Notes: a model not told the origin generated them from the sequence alone. Shown: positions 1 to 9,579, counted from the stretch's first letter. The stretch: 64,000 nucleotides of DNA from Crocinitomicaceae bacterium (GCA_023957475.1 JAMLHA010000011.1:1-64000), one strand, 5' to 3'. A program made the numbers and translations.

Positions 1-35
1 TATAAAATAATAGTGAATTAGAAACAGAAACGGAT

Positions 36-533
36 TTGAATAAATTCTTGGATACATTACCTAAGAATGCAGATTATCTTGATAATGTTTTGTTTGATAG
101 ATCAGATCAAGGATATTTTGTGAGTTTACTTGTCTCAAATAGTGCAAATATTAAACTTTTAGTTATTCACAATGGTATATTTTATAATGTTTACATGAAT
201 GATAACACTTATAAAATGAATAATTATCACAAAAAACTTAAACCATTATTAGAACAAAAATCTATAATTCAATTAACAGACAATCAATGGTTAGAAGTTT
301 TAAATTATTTGATTGATACAACAGAACAGTTTTCTCAAAAACAATTTAATGACAGTTTATTATATTACTTTTCAAATGGAATAACAAATAAGCCTATACC
401 ACGAATGACACTTTTAATATTAGCTGATAAAATATTTCAGAAAGAACAATTCTTTATTTATCAAGATGATTATAGCGGTTTCTACAGATTAGATTCATTT
501 GTTAGTAAGGGAAGAGAAAATAAAAAATTATAA
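36..533 (+). CDS. Hypothetical protein, probably part of a decayed gene
   Basis: I do not recognise this 165-residue protein. It is rich in Asn, Tyr, Leu and Ile, with no signal peptide, membrane segment or motif that I can name. The only available start is TTG at 36. The same frame is open back to a TAA at 3-5 with no ATG, and the first internal ATG is about 54 codons in. The frame ends at TAA 531-533 and then continues open for 50 more codons in the same register. The absence of a good start and the in-frame stops suggest a remnant of a longer gene rather than a functional one. Confidence 0.4.
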   Translation: MNKFLDTLPKNADYLDNVLFDRSDQGYFVSLLVSNSANIKLLVIHNGIFYNVYMNDNTYKMNNYHKKLKPLLEQKSIIQLTDNQWLEVLNYLIDTTEQFSQKQFNDSLLYYFSNGITNKPIPRMTLLILADKIFQKEQFFIYQDDYSGFYRLDSFVSKGRENKKL

Positions 534-686
534 AACGTCTATTTTACAACTTACAGCCGAGGAAATTTTCCTTACAAATTACTTGCAGATAACAACCAAA
601 TTACGTATCTTTACTCTACAGACGACCAACGCATGTTTAAGAAAACCGTTTCGCCCACAGACTCTGTAAAAGAGTTTTACTTATAA
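534..686 (+). pseudogene. 3' remnant in the same frame as the preceding ORF
   Basis: Immediately after the TAA at 531-533 the same frame runs open for 50 codons to TAA 684-686. Its protein-like composition is rich in Tyr, Asp and Thr and ends in VKEFYL. It has no start codon of its own at the beginning. The simplest reading is the C-terminal end of the gene at 36-533, separated from it by a nonsense codon. The alternative is a fragment of a different gene left by recombination. Confidence 0.4.
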
Positions 687-733
687 TTAATGGTATAACG
701 CTTCGTATCAAACTCACTTCATCATTTATTTTT

Positions 734-762
734 ACCGTTTACATTTATTTTTTACCATTTGC
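734..762 (+). promoter_or_regulatory. Direct repeat upstream of the M16 operon, LytTR-like
   Basis: ACCGTTTAC (734-742) and ACCATTTGC (754-762) are direct 9-mers at a 20-bp period, inside a longer TTTACC..TT.CAT repeat. They fit the published LytTR-site form (two 9-mers separated by 12 plus or minus 1 bp) at 8/9 and 7/9 positions. They lie about 32 nt upstream of a TTATTTTG -7-like box (795-802) that serves the protease gene at 820. Regulatory function is inferred. Confidence 0.35.
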
Positions 763-819
763 ATAAATCTTTAGCAATATATCAAAAGATTGATTTATTT
801 TGTAAAAAAAATGTAACAA

Positions 820-2298
820 ATGAAAAAACTATTTTTAGGAATCATCGCTGGTTGCGTTTCTCTGAGTTCAATGGCACAACAAAAAATTGAATTCGTTGAA
901 TACGACTTACCAAATGGGATTCATGTAATCTTACATCAAGAAAAATCAACGCCTATCGTTGCCGTTTCTGTATTGTACCATGTGGGCTCAAAAAATGAAA
1001 AACCTGACAGAACAGGATTTGCGCATTTCTTTGAACACTTATTGTTTGAAGGATCTGCAAATATTGGAAGAGGTGAATATAGTCAATATGTTGAAAAAAA
1101 TGGAGGTGCTTTAAATGCAAATACTTCTATGGATAGAACGTTCTATTTTGAATTATTGCCTTCCAATCAATTAGAATTAGGTTTGTGGCTAGAGTCAGAA
1201 CGTATGCTGCACGCAAAAGTTGATAGCGTTGGTATTGAAACACAAAGAAGTGTTGTTAAAGAAGAAAAACGCCAACGAATTGACAATCAACCTTATGCAA
1301 CGTTTATCAAAGAGTTGTTTGATCGTTTGTTTCCAAATTCAACTTATGGTTGGCAACCAATTGGTAGCATGGAACACTTAGATGCGGCTCAAGAAGAAGA
1401 TTATGTAAATTTCTATCAAACGTATTATGTGCCTGCAAATGCAACAATTTCAATTGCAGGAGATATTGACATTGCTCAAACAAAAAAATGGATTGACAAG
1501 TACTTTAAGAGCATTCCAAAAGGTCAAGCAATCAATTTGTACCGTGACTTCCTTAGTTTAAAAGACGATGCTTTTAAATCAAAATATGGAGTAGATAAAT
1601 CTATTTTTGACAGCAAAGATTTCTTTAATTCTAAGAACGCAAAAGCAAAAGCGATGATTACTGAATATACAAATAAACCAACAGTAATTAATCGTCCTGC
1701 AAAACCAACAGAAAAACCAAAAACAGCAGAAGTAGTGACTATTTATGACAATATTCAATTACCTGCTTTATTTGTTGGATATGTATTGCCAGAACAGACA
1801 AATGAAGATATGTATGCTTTGGAATTCTTAAATTCTGTATTGTCAGGAAGTTCAAGTTCAAGAATCAATAAAGAATTGGTTGAAAAGAAACAATTGGCAA
1901 CAATGGCATTCTCTTTTGCTTATGGATTGGAAAATGCTGGAGCTGAAATTTTAGCAGCAATTGCTTCAAAAGATGCTTCTTTAGATGAAATCTTAAAAGA
2001 ATTGGATGCTCAAATTGAAAAAGTTCAAAATGAATTGATTACACAAGAAGAATTTGAAAAAGTGAGAAATCAATTTGAAAATCAAGCGGTAACATCCTAT
2101 TCAACGATTTCTGGAATTGGAGAAGCTTTGGCAGATGCACACGTTTATCGTGGAAGTGCTAATTATGTAAATGACGAATTAGGAAAATATTTGAAAGTTA
2201 CACGTGAAGATATCCAACGAGTAGCTAAAAAATATTTCACAAAAGATGCTCGTGTGATTTTACATTATTTACCAAAAGAAGATAAAGAATCTAAATAA
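820..2298 (+). CDS. M16 family zinc metallopeptidase, catalytic subunit
   Basis: This is an insulinase/pitrilysin-type (M16) peptidase, probably secreted to the periplasm, where it would degrade peptides or assist envelope processing. Residues 1-20 form a signal peptide (MKK..., cleavage near AQQ). The inverted zinc motif HFFEH is at residues 69-73, and the downstream Glu ligand is probably E148 or E149 in VVKEEK. At 492 residues it has the two-domain size of M16B proteins. The ATG at 820 begins the signal peptide and follows a -7-like TTATTTTG. The next gene starts 10 nt downstream and encodes a second M16 protein without the metal motif, so the two probably form the active/inactive heterodimer known for M16B pairs. 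Confidence 0.92.
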   Translation: MKKLFLGIIAGCVSLSSMAQQKIEFVEYDLPNGIHVILHQEKSTPIVAVSVLYHVGSKNEKPDRTGFAHFFEHLLFEGSANIGRGEYSQYVEKNGGALNANTSMDRTFYFELLPSNQLELGLWLESERMLHAKVDSVGIETQRSVVKEEKRQRIDNQPYATFIKELFDRLFPNSTYGWQPIGSMEHLDAAQEEDYVNFYQTYYVPANATISIAGDIDIAQTKKWIDKYFKSIPKGQAINLYRDFLSLKDDAFKSKYGVDKSIFDSKDFFNSKNAKAKAMITEYTNKPTVINRPAKPTEKPKTAEVVTIYDNIQLPALFVGYVLPEQTNEDMYALEFLNSVLSGSSSSRINKELVEKKQLATMAFSFAYGLENAGAEILAAIASKDASLDEILKELDAQIEKVQNELITQEEFEKVRNQFENQAVTSYSTISGIGEALADAHVYRGSANYVNDELGKYLKVTREDIQRVAKKYFTKDARVILHYLPKEDKESK

Positions 2299-2308
2299 TT
2301 GACAGAAA

Positions 2309-4393
2309 ATGAAAAAATTAATAATAGCATTAGGATTAATAACACCGGCTCTACTTTTCGGTCAATTGGATCGTTCTGTAGTACCTTCAGCAGCGCCAGC
2401 TAAGGCAATTAGCATTGCTGATCCAGTAGTGTTTAAAACAGCAAACGGAATTACAGTTATCCTTTCAGAAAATCATAAAATTCCAAAAGTTACATTTAGC
2501 TTGGCAGTTGGAAATGGCGATCGTATTGAAGGAAAAAAAGCTGGATTGTCTAACATTGCTGGAGATTTAATATTGAGTGGTACATCTAATCGTTCAAAAG
2601 ATGAAATTGATGCCAAAAAAGATTATATCGGAGCGAGCATCAATGCTGGTGCAAGAAACATGAGTTTGAGTTGTTTGACAAAACACATGGATACTGGTTT
2701 GGAAATATTTTCCGATATTTTGTTGAACGCAAACTTCCCTGCAAGTGAATTTGATCGTATTGTGAAACAAGCAGAAAGTGGTTTGATGGCTGTTAAATCA
2801 AGCCCTGAATCTATGGGAAACAATGCATTGATGACATCTTTGTTTGCTGGACATCCGTATGGAGAAGTAATGACAGAATCAACGTTGAAAAATATTACAC
2901 GTGATGATGTTGTCAATTATTTCAAACAAACATTTGTTCCAGAAGGTAGTTACTTGGTAATTGTTGGTGACATTACGAAAGAAAAAGCAGAAGAAGTAGT
3001 GAATAAGTATTTTGCTTCTTGGTCTGGATCTATTTTAGCAAAAGTAGATTACCCTTCCGCTAAAAATTTGAAAGGAAATCGCGTTATTTTTGTTAAAAAA
3101 CCAGGAGCCGTTCAATCATATATTCAAGTGGCTTTCCCTGTTGATGTGAAAGTTGGCGATGCAAATTACATTCCAGTGAGCCTTACCAATCATATTTTTG
3201 GTGGAAATGGTTTTGGTACACGTTTGATGCAAAATTTACGTGAGGATAAAGCTTATACGTATGGCGCTTATTCTTCGTTGAGCATCCAACAACAAGGTGC
3301 TTATGTTGCAGCAAGTGGAAGTTTTAGAAATGACGTAACAGATAGTGCTATCGTTGAGTTAATTGCTGAATTGAATAAATTAACCAATAGCTATGTTACA
3401 GACGAAGAATTGAGCTTAGCAAAAGCTGTTTTGACAGGTCGTTTTGCTCGTTCTTTGGAAAGTCCTGCTACAATTGCTCGTTTTGCATTAGAAATTGAGC
3501 GCTATGGTTTGGATAAAAATTTCTATAAAGATTATTTGAAGAATTTGGATGCTGTTGACAAAGAAAAAGTGTTGGATATGGCTCAAAAATTCTATACAGA
3601 TAAAAATTGCTACATCATAGTAGTTGGGAATGAATCTGTTTTAGATAAATTGAAACAATTTGATGCAGATGGTCGTATTGAAGTAGTGGATGCTTTTGGA
3701 GAACCAGTGCAAGATATGAAAAAAGCTGACATTTCTGCTGATGAATTATTTCAACGTTATGCAATGTTCTTGACCAATACTAAAGATGCTAAAACGAGAA
3801 ATAAAGTGTTGAAGAAATTTAAATCGGTGACACAAAATATTTCTATGTCAGTTTCACAAATTCCTTTCCCATTAAAATCAGTAAGTTTTTGGGGATTGCC
3901 AAACAGTGAAGTGATGACAATTGAAGCACAAGGAATGGTTGTTCAAAAAACATACTTTGACGGTAAAACAGGTTACAGCTCAAATATGCAAACTGGTAAA
4001 ACGGATTTGACAACTGAAGAAATAGCAGCTAAAAATAAATCAACAGGTTTAATACCTGAAATTAGTTATGCTATATCTGGTATGAAATACGAAATGTTGG
4101 GCATTGAAAACCAAAATGGAACAGATATGTATGTTGTTCAACTAAATGATGGAGAAAGTGAATCATTTGAATATTTTAGTACATCAGACTATAGAAAAAT
4201 CAAAACGATTACTATAAACACAAAAGGGGGAGAAGATGCTCCAGGTGAAATAACAAAAACATATTCTGATTACAAAGAAGTAAATGGAGTTAAGTTTCCA
4301 CATAAAATTGTAATGTCAGCTGGTGCCATGACTTTCTCAGGTGAAGTTGAATCAATTGAAATAAACAAAAAAACGATTGAAAATTTTAAATAA
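2309..4393 (+). CDS. M16-like peptidase, non-catalytic subunit with C-terminal extension
   Basis: This is the partner of the upstream M16 protease. It carries an N-terminal signal peptide (about residues 1-19) and two M16 domains to about residue 450. The HxxEH position is replaced by NIAGDL (residues 82-87), so it cannot bind zinc and is probably the substrate-shaping subunit. Residues of about 490-694 form an extra beta-rich domain resembling outer-membrane lipoprotein-sorting/LolA-like folds; that assignment is inference. It is separated by 10 nt from the upstream gene and followed by a strong terminator, so the two make a dicistronic operon. Confidence 0.88.
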   Translation: MKKLIIALGLITPALLFGQLDRSVVPSAAPAKAISIADPVVFKTANGITVILSENHKIPKVTFSLAVGNGDRIEGKKAGLSNIAGDLILSGTSNRSKDEIDAKKDYIGASINAGARNMSLSCLTKHMDTGLEIFSDILLNANFPASEFDRIVKQAESGLMAVKSSPESMGNNALMTSLFAGHPYGEVMTESTLKNITRDDVVNYFKQTFVPEGSYLVIVGDITKEKAEEVVNKYFASWSGSILAKVDYPSAKNLKGNRVIFVKKPGAVQSYIQVAFPVDVKVGDANYIPVSLTNHIFGGNGFGTRLMQNLREDKAYTYGAYSSLSIQQQGAYVAASGSFRNDVTDSAIVELIAELNKLTNSYVTDEELSLAKAVLTGRFARSLESPATIARFALEIERYGLDKNFYKDYLKNLDAVDKEKVLDMAQKFYTDKNCYIIVVGNESVLDKLKQFDADGRIEVVDAFGEPVQDMKKADISADELFQRYAMFLTNTKDAKTRNKVLKKFKSVTQNISMSVSQIPFPLKSVSFWGLPNSEVMTIEAQGMVVQKTYFDGKTGYSSNMQTGKTDLTTEEIAAKNKSTGLIPEISYAISGMKYEMLGIENQNGTDMYVVQLNDGESESFEYFSTSDYRKIKTITINTKGGEDAPGEITKTYSDYKEVNGVKFPHKIVMSAGAMTFSGEVESIEINKKTIENFK

Positions 4394-4410
4394 TAGATTT
4401 TAATCTTTTT

Positions 4411-4448
4411 AACAAAAGCGACGCATGATTGTGTCGCTTTTGTTTTTT
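4411..4448 (+). terminator. Rho-independent terminator of the M16 operon
   Basis: A near-perfect stem (AACAAAAGCGAC pairing with GTCGCTTTTGTT) around a short loop is followed by a T-run (TGTTTTTTG), 18 nt after the stop codon of the second M16 gene. Confidence 0.88.
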
Positions 4449-4466
4449 GTAATTCATCAATTTCAC

Positions 4467-4474
4467 TATCTTTA
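4467..4474 (+). promoter_or_regulatory. -7 box TATCTTTA
   Basis: Matches the Bacteroidota -7 consensus TAnnTTTG at all but the last base. It lies 15 nt before the ATG of the small membrane protein at 4490, giving a very short leader. Confidence 0.55.
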
Positions 4475-4489
4475 CACAAAATTATATCA

Positions 4490-4696
4490 ATGAAAACATA
4501 CAATAAATTCATGGTTACAATGTGGTTGATTATTGCCATAGTTATAACGCTTTTCGTATCGTATAAGAGTTTAACGGAAGGTTTAAATCGTTGGGGATTT
4601 ATGTATTTATTCGCCGGAATGGCCTTTCTAATGTTCTTTTTAAGAAGATTCATGTATAGAAAAGTCGAAAAAAGTATGAATGGACAGAAGAAATAA
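4490..4696 (+). CDS. Small two-helix membrane protein
   Basis: A 68-residue protein with two predicted membrane helices (about residues 8-24 and 36-51), separated by a polar loop and followed by a basic tail (RRFMYRKVEKS). No family is recognised. The ATG follows a -7 box at 4467-4474. The gene stands alone between the M16 operon terminator and the promoter of the acyl-CoA reductase gene. Its own promoter and clean hydrophobic pattern support it being real. Confidence 0.7.
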   Translation: MKTYNKFMVTMWLIIAIVITLFVSYKSLTEGLNRWGFMYLFAGMAFLMFFLRRFMYRKVEKSMNGQKK

Positions 4697-4775
4697 CGCT
4701 ATTTCATTCGTCGTTTAAAACTATTTTCAAAGTTTCGGAAGATAAATTTAAAATGCAACATTTCATCAAATTCAC

Positions 4776-4783
4776 TACCTTTG
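4776..4783 (+). promoter_or_regulatory. -7 box TACCTTTG, probable leaderless start
   Basis: A perfect TAnnTTTG box ending 4 nt before the GTG at 4788. Transcription normally starts 5-7 nt after this box, so the mRNA would begin at or next to the start codon. Confidence 0.65.
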
Positions 4784-4787
4784 CAAA

Positions 4788-5831
4788 GTGAATAGAGATC
4801 AAATTATAAGTGCATTTTCCCAGTTGGGGGCCGTGTTTCAATCATTGGGCAATGGAAATGAGTATCCTGGCACAACTAGTGGAATTATTGAAACAGAATT
4901 TAATGATTTACAAATCATTATCAATAAACAAGTTCAATACAATGGTTGGTTTACAAAAGAAAATGTGCGCCAATCGTTAACGGCTTTGAGTTCTTGGTTG
5001 ACCAAAGAAGAATTAACAAACTGGTTAGCACCTTACAATTGGTCAGATAAACCCAAAAGAGTCGGCATCATCATGGCTGGCAATATCCCTTTGGTTGGAT
5101 TTCATGATTTGTTGTGTGTGGTTGCTTCTGGAAATACGGCTGTTTGCAAAATGAGTTCAGAAGACAAAACACTGTTACCAGCTTTTGTAAATATTTTATT
5201 CAACTTTTTACCTGAATTAAACCAGCGTATTCTTCTATCTGCGGGTAAAATCGGAGAAATTGATGCTGTTATTGCTACGGGAAGTAATAATTCAGCCTTG
5301 TATTTTGAACAATATTTTGGCAAATACCCCCATATTTTTAGAAAAAATAGAACGTCATTAGCCGTTTTAACTGGAAAGGAAACTAAAGAAGAATTAACCA
5401 AATTAGGAGAGGATATTTTTGCCTATTTTGGGTTGGGTTGCCGCAATGTTTCCCATTTATTGGTTCCTGAAAATTATGATTTTAAGTTGTTTTTTGAAGC
5501 CATATTTCAGTTTGGCGATATCATCAATCACCATAAGTATTGTAACAATTATGACTACAATAAAGCGGTTTATTTACTGAATTTATTACCCATATTGGAT
5601 AATAATTTCATTTTGCTTCGTGAAAGTATTGAATTGCACTCTCCATTGGCAATGTTGCATTATCATACGTATGAAAATCAACAAGATATTCAGCATTATA
5701 TTACTCAGCACAAAGATGAATTGCAGGTTGTAGTAGGGCATGGATATACTGATTTTGGAGCTGCTCAATGTCCCTCGTTGTCTGATTATGCCGATGATGT
5801 GGACACAATGAATTGGCTAAACACTTTGTAA
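4788..5831 (+). CDS. Acyl-CoA reductase (LuxC/aldehyde dehydrogenase superfamily)
   Basis: An NADPH-dependent reductase of the LuxC-like branch of the aldehyde dehydrogenase superfamily, expected to reduce acyl-CoA or acyl-protein thioesters to aldehydes. The Rossmann region lies around residues 90-170 (RVGIIMAGNIP, then CKMSSEDK). The catalytic Cys is probably C218 in GLGCRNVSHL. The 347-residue length suits the Bacteroidota LuxC-like proteins. The GTG start directly follows a -7 box. The stop is 3 nt before the TTG start of ribD, so the two are translationally close. No lux genes are present, so bioluminescence is not implied. Confidence 0.85.
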   Translation: MNRDQIISAFSQLGAVFQSLGNGNEYPGTTSGIIETEFNDLQIIINKQVQYNGWFTKENVRQSLTALSSWLTKEELTNWLAPYNWSDKPKRVGIIMAGNIPLVGFHDLLCVVASGNTAVCKMSSEDKTLLPAFVNILFNFLPELNQRILLSAGKIGEIDAVIATGSNNSALYFEQYFGKYPHIFRKNRTSLAVLTGKETKEELTKLGEDIFAYFGLGCRNVSHLLVPENYDFKLFFEAIFQFGDIINHHKYCNNYDYNKAVYLLNLLPILDNNFILLRESIELHSPLAMLHYHTYENQQDIQHYITQHKDELQVVVGHGYTDFGAAQCPSLSDYADDVDTMNWLNTL

Positions 5832-5834
5832 GAA

Positions 5835-6875
5835 TTGACAGATGAATTTTACATACAACGTTGCATTGACTTAGCTTTAAAAGGTAAGGGAAATGTTGCC
5901 CCCAATCCAATGGTGGGAGCTGTAATTGTCTATAATGATGAAATAATTGGTGAAGGTTATCATCAAAAATATGGAGAAGCGCATGCCGAAGTTAATGCTG
6001 TGAATTCAGTAAAAAACAAAGGATTGCTTTGTGAGTCAACGATTTATGTATCATTGGAGCCGTGCTCGCATTATGGAAAAACATCGCCTTGTTCTGATTT
6101 ATTGGTTGCAAGCCAATTTAAACGAGTAGTTATTGGTAGCGTTGACTCAAACTCTAAAGTTGCAGGAAAAGGAATAGAAAAACTTAGAAATGCGGGAATA
6201 GCTGTAACAGTTGGTGTGCTTGAAAAAGAATGTCGAGAGTTGAACAAGCGTTTCTTTACGTTTCATGAGAACAAGCGACCTTATGTAATCTTAAAATGGG
6301 CACAAACAAAAGATGGTTTTATTGATAAATTCCGGGAGAAAAATGAAACGGGTATTTATTGGATAACAGGACCTCAAACAAAAAAAAATGTGCATCAATG
6401 GCGAGCTGAAGAAGCAGCTATTTTGGTTGGAAAAAATACCGTATTGAACGATAATCCTTCTTTAACCGTTCGAGAAGTTGCTGGAAAAAATCCTATTCGA
6501 GTTGTGCTTGATAGTCAACTTTCATTAGCTATGGATGCATCGGTTTTTTCTTGCGAATCACCAACCATTGTTTTTAATACAATAAAATCAGGTGTTGAAG
6601 GAACAATTACATGGATACAATTGGAACAACTTACACCAGCAGCCATTCTACAAGCATTGTTTGAAAAAAACATTCAGTCGATCATTGTTGAAGGTGGAAA
6701 ACAAGTGTTGGATGCATTTATCCAGTCGAGACTTTGGGATGAAGCTCGGATATTAACTGGAAATATAGAATGGAATGGTGGAATTGAAGCACCACAATTA
6801 CCAAATTCAACCTTGATTGAAACGTATAAAATAGAAGAAGATTTGGTAGAAATTTACCATCCTTTTCAAAGTTAA
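5835..6875 (+). CDS. ribD: Bifunctional riboflavin biosynthesis deaminase/reductase RibD
   Basis: Catalyses deamination of the pyrimidine intermediate and then NADPH reduction of the ribose side chain in riboflavin synthesis, in the cytoplasm. The N-terminal deaminase (about 1-145) has the zinc motif HAE (H50, E52) and the second-half cysteines C77 and C86 in PCSHYGKTSPC. The reductase domain (about 148-346) begins YVILKWAQTKDG and contains IIVEGG. The start is TTG, three nt after the upstream stop; the only nearby ATG is out of frame, and the N-terminus MTDEFYIQRC fits the family. Confidence 0.95.
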   Translation: MTDEFYIQRCIDLALKGKGNVAPNPMVGAVIVYNDEIIGEGYHQKYGEAHAEVNAVNSVKNKGLLCESTIYVSLEPCSHYGKTSPCSDLLVASQFKRVVIGSVDSNSKVAGKGIEKLRNAGIAVTVGVLEKECRELNKRFFTFHENKRPYVILKWAQTKDGFIDKFREKNETGIYWITGPQTKKNVHQWRAEEAAILVGKNTVLNDNPSLTVREVAGKNPIRVVLDSQLSLAMDASVFSCESPTIVFNTIKSGVEGTITWIQLEQLTPAAILQALFEKNIQSIIVEGGKQVLDAFIQSRLWDEARILTGNIEWNGGIEAPQLPNSTLIETYKIEEDLVEIYHPFQS

Positions 6876-6943
6876 TTTCTTAACATTTTATTGAAATTCT
6901 AATCCATTTAAACAAATTGTTTTTTATTATACATTTCTTTTCT

Positions 6944-6951
6944 TATTTTTG
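6944..6951 (+). promoter_or_regulatory. -7 box TATTTTTG of the E1 gene
   Basis: A perfect TAnnTTTG match 20 nt upstream of the ATG at 6972. Confidence 0.55.
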
Positions 6952-6971
6952 AGGGAATTAATCGTTTTAGA

Positions 6972-9065
6972 ATGGCAGAAGCTACAGCAAAAACAGTGAA
7001 AAATAAAGTTGTAACAGACGAAAAGACAATGCTTAAGGCATTTGAATTAATGGCAACAGCTAAGACATTGGCTGAAAAATACGAAGCCAATAAAGAGGTT
7101 ACATCCAAATATGTTCATGCAACATCTCGTGGACACGAAGCTATCCAATTAGCTGTCGGTATGCAATTATTACCACAAGATTGGGTTGCTCCCTATTATC
7201 GAGATGATAGTATTTTATTGGGTATCGGAATGACACCTTATGATTTGATGTTGCAAGTTTTTGCGAAGAAAGACGATCCATTTTCTGGTGGAAGAACGTA
7301 TTATTCCCATCCATCACTAAAGCGAGATGATATGCCTAAAATACCACATCAATCATCGGCAACTGGGATGCAAGCCATTCCTATGACTGGTGTAGCGATG
7401 GGTATTCAATACAAAGAAAATCAAGGAATTGCTGAAGATTTTGGAGGAAACAATCCTGTGGTCGTTTGTTCTTTGGGTGATGCTTCTTGTACAGAAGGAG
7501 AAGTGTCTGAAGCCTTCCAAATGGCAGCTCTAAAGCAATTTCCTATCATTTACTTGGTTCAAGATAATGGTTGGGATATTTCAGCTACGGCAGAAGAAAC
7601 TCGTGCACAAGATATTTCATTTTATGCACAAGGATTCAATGGTTTAGAGGTCAGAACAATTGATGGCACAGATTTTGATTTATCTTACCAAACAGTAAAA
7701 GAAGTTTTTGAAATTGTACGAAAAGAGCGTCGTCCGTTCATTATTCATGCTAAAGTGCCATTGTTGGGACACCATACTTCTGGTGTTCGCAAAGAATGGT
7801 ATAGAAACGATTTAGAGGAAGCTGCAAAACGCGATCCATATCCGAAATTAGTAGCTCGTTTAATGGAAATTGGTGTGGATGAAAGTGTTTTGGATGAAGT
7901 AGAAAACCGTACCAAAAAACTTGTTGATGAAGATTATATCCGAGCATTCAATGCCGACGAACCTGATATCAATTCGGTTACAGACTTTATTTTTGCACCT
8001 TCACCTGTAACAGAGGAAAAAGGTGAACGTGAACCTAAAGGAAAGAAAAAAACAGTGATGGTGGATTCAGCATTATTTGCTGTTAGAGAAATATTGGAAA
8101 AACATCCAGAGGCATTGTTGTATGGACAAGATGTTGGTGGTCGATTAGGAGGAGTGTTCCGTGAGGCAGCAACATTGGCACAACAATTTGGTGATAACCG
8201 TGTGTTTAACACACCTATTCAAGAAGCATTTATCATTGGATCAACAGTTGGTATGTCGGCAGTTGGTTTAAAACCAATCGTGGAAGTACAATTTGCCGAT
8301 TATATTTGGCCAGGATTGAACCAATTGTTTACAGAAGTTTCTCGATCCAATTATTTATCCAACGGAAAATGGCCTGTAAGTTGCGTTGTTCGTGTGCCAA
8401 TTGGAGCTTATGGTTCTGGTGGACCTTACCACTCATCCAGTGTTGAATCTGTTTTGACCAACATTCGTGGGGTAAAAACTGTTTATCCATCCACAGGAGC
8501 TGATTTGAAAGGTTTGTTGAAAGCGGCTTATTACGATCCAAACCCAGTGGTTATTTTGGAACACAAAGGATTGTATTGGTCGAAGATAAAAGGAACAGAA
8601 GGTGCGATGTCTGTAGAACCAGATGAAGATTATATTATTCCACTTGGAAAGGGTAGAGTAGTACAATATGCCGATGAAAGTGCAGTGAAAAGTGGTGAAT
8701 CTTGCGTAGTAATTACTTATGGTCGTGGTGTTTATTGGTCATTGGAAGCGTGTGCATCTTTCAAAGACAAAGTAGAAATTGTAGATTTGAGAACATTGCA
8801 TCCATTGGATTTTGATTTGATCAATGAAATGGCGCAAAAACACAGTAAAGTTTTGTTGGTGACAGAAGAATCTATTGAAGCTTCGTTTACACTTGGTTTG
8901 GCAGGTAGAATTCAACGTGATAACTTCCGTTCATTAGATGCTCCTGTAGCCATTGTTGGTTCTGTTGATACACCTGCAATTCCAATGAATTCATCGTTAG
9001 AAGCTACGCTTTTACCAAATGCGGATAAGGTCAGAACAGCATTGGAAGAATTATTGGCCTATTAA
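6972..9065 (+). CDS. Fused alpha-beta E1 of a 2-oxoacid dehydrogenase complex
   Basis: Thiamine-diphosphate-dependent decarboxylase (E1) of a 2-oxoacid dehydrogenase complex, probably branched-chain 2-oxoacid or pyruvate type. Alpha and beta subunits are fused in one 697-residue chain, as is common in Bacteroidota. The alpha half (about 1-350) carries the ThDP/Mg motif from G169-D170 to N199. The beta half (about 360-697) begins KTVMVDSALFAVREIL and contains PIQEAFIIGS and GPYHSSSVES. It has its own -7 box and ends 1 nt before the next ATG. The E2 and E3 genes are not in this window, and substrate specificity cannot be read from the sequence. Confidence 0.92.
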   Translation: MAEATAKTVKNKVVTDEKTMLKAFELMATAKTLAEKYEANKEVTSKYVHATSRGHEAIQLAVGMQLLPQDWVAPYYRDDSILLGIGMTPYDLMLQVFAKKDDPFSGGRTYYSHPSLKRDDMPKIPHQSSATGMQAIPMTGVAMGIQYKENQGIAEDFGGNNPVVVCSLGDASCTEGEVSEAFQMAALKQFPIIYLVQDNGWDISATAEETRAQDISFYAQGFNGLEVRTIDGTDFDLSYQTVKEVFEIVRKERRPFIIHAKVPLLGHHTSGVRKEWYRNDLEEAAKRDPYPKLVARLMEIGVDESVLDEVENRTKKLVDEDYIRAFNADEPDINSVTDFIFAPSPVTEEKGEREPKGKKKTVMVDSALFAVREILEKHPEALLYGQDVGGRLGGVFREAATLAQQFGDNRVFNTPIQEAFIIGSTVGMSAVGLKPIVEVQFADYIWPGLNQLFTEVSRSNYLSNGKWPVSCVVRVPIGAYGSGGPYHSSSVESVLTNIRGVKTVYPSTGADLKGLLKAAYYDPNPVVILEHKGLYWSKIKGTEGAMSVEPDEDYIIPLGKGRVVQYADESAVKSGESCVVITYGRGVYWSLEACASFKDKVEIVDLRTLHPLDFDLINEMAQKHSKVLLVTEESIEASFTLGLAGRIQRDNFRSLDAPVAIVGSVDTPAIPMNSSLEATLLPNADKVRTALEELLAY

Positions 9066-9066
9066 A

Positions 9067-9579
9067 ATGTCACAAGAGCGCATTTTTAAAGAATTGGTTA
9101 CCGAGTTAGCCAAAGATGGTGTCATTACTCCATCAGAATATGCCATTCTTATTGAAAAAGGGAAGGATTTAGGATTGGACAAAAATGCAATTGATTTATT
9201 GATAAAATTGGAACTACCAAGTTTTGATAGCTCTAATTTGGGTCGTACAAGTTCTACATCATTAAAAAATGAATATTCAAAAAGTCAATCTTATACGTTT
9301 AAGTCAGCCATTACCAGAGGTGGAGATATTTTAGCTCCAGATGTTATTATCATTGAACGAAATACTGTTACCTATAAAAAGCGCAATAAATTTTTGATTA
9401 ATGTTGATTCTATTACAATCTCTATTGATAAGATTGCTTCGGTAGAGTTGGATACGAGTATTTGGGGCACAGATATTATCATTAAAACGTTTGGAACAGG
9501 AGAGATTATTGGTAAAAAGTTTACCAAATCGGATGCAAAAGAAATTCAACGATTAATAAGAGAACGTCAAAACAATTAA
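9067..9579 (+). CDS. Hypothetical protein, PH-like C-terminal domain
   Basis: A 170-residue cytoplasmic protein. Residues of about 1-50 are a helical region (KDGVITPSEYAILIEKG) resembling short TerB/SHOCT-like segments. Residues of about 75-165 are beta-rich and end in a helix (DAKEIQRLIRERQ), the pattern of bacterial PH domains. The ATG at 9067 is chosen because it follows the E1 stop by a single base and gives a normal N-terminus; an upstream start at 9019 would overlap the E1 gene. Co-transcription with E1 is likely, but no functional link is known. Confidence 0.75.
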   Translation: MSQERIFKELVTELAKDGVITPSEYAILIEKGKDLGLDKNAIDLLIKLELPSFDSSNLGRTSSTSLKNEYSKSQSYTFKSAITRGGDILAPDVIIIERNTVTYKKRNKFLINVDSITISIDKIASVELDTSIWGTDIIIKTFGTGEIIGKKFTKSDAKEIQRLIRERQNN

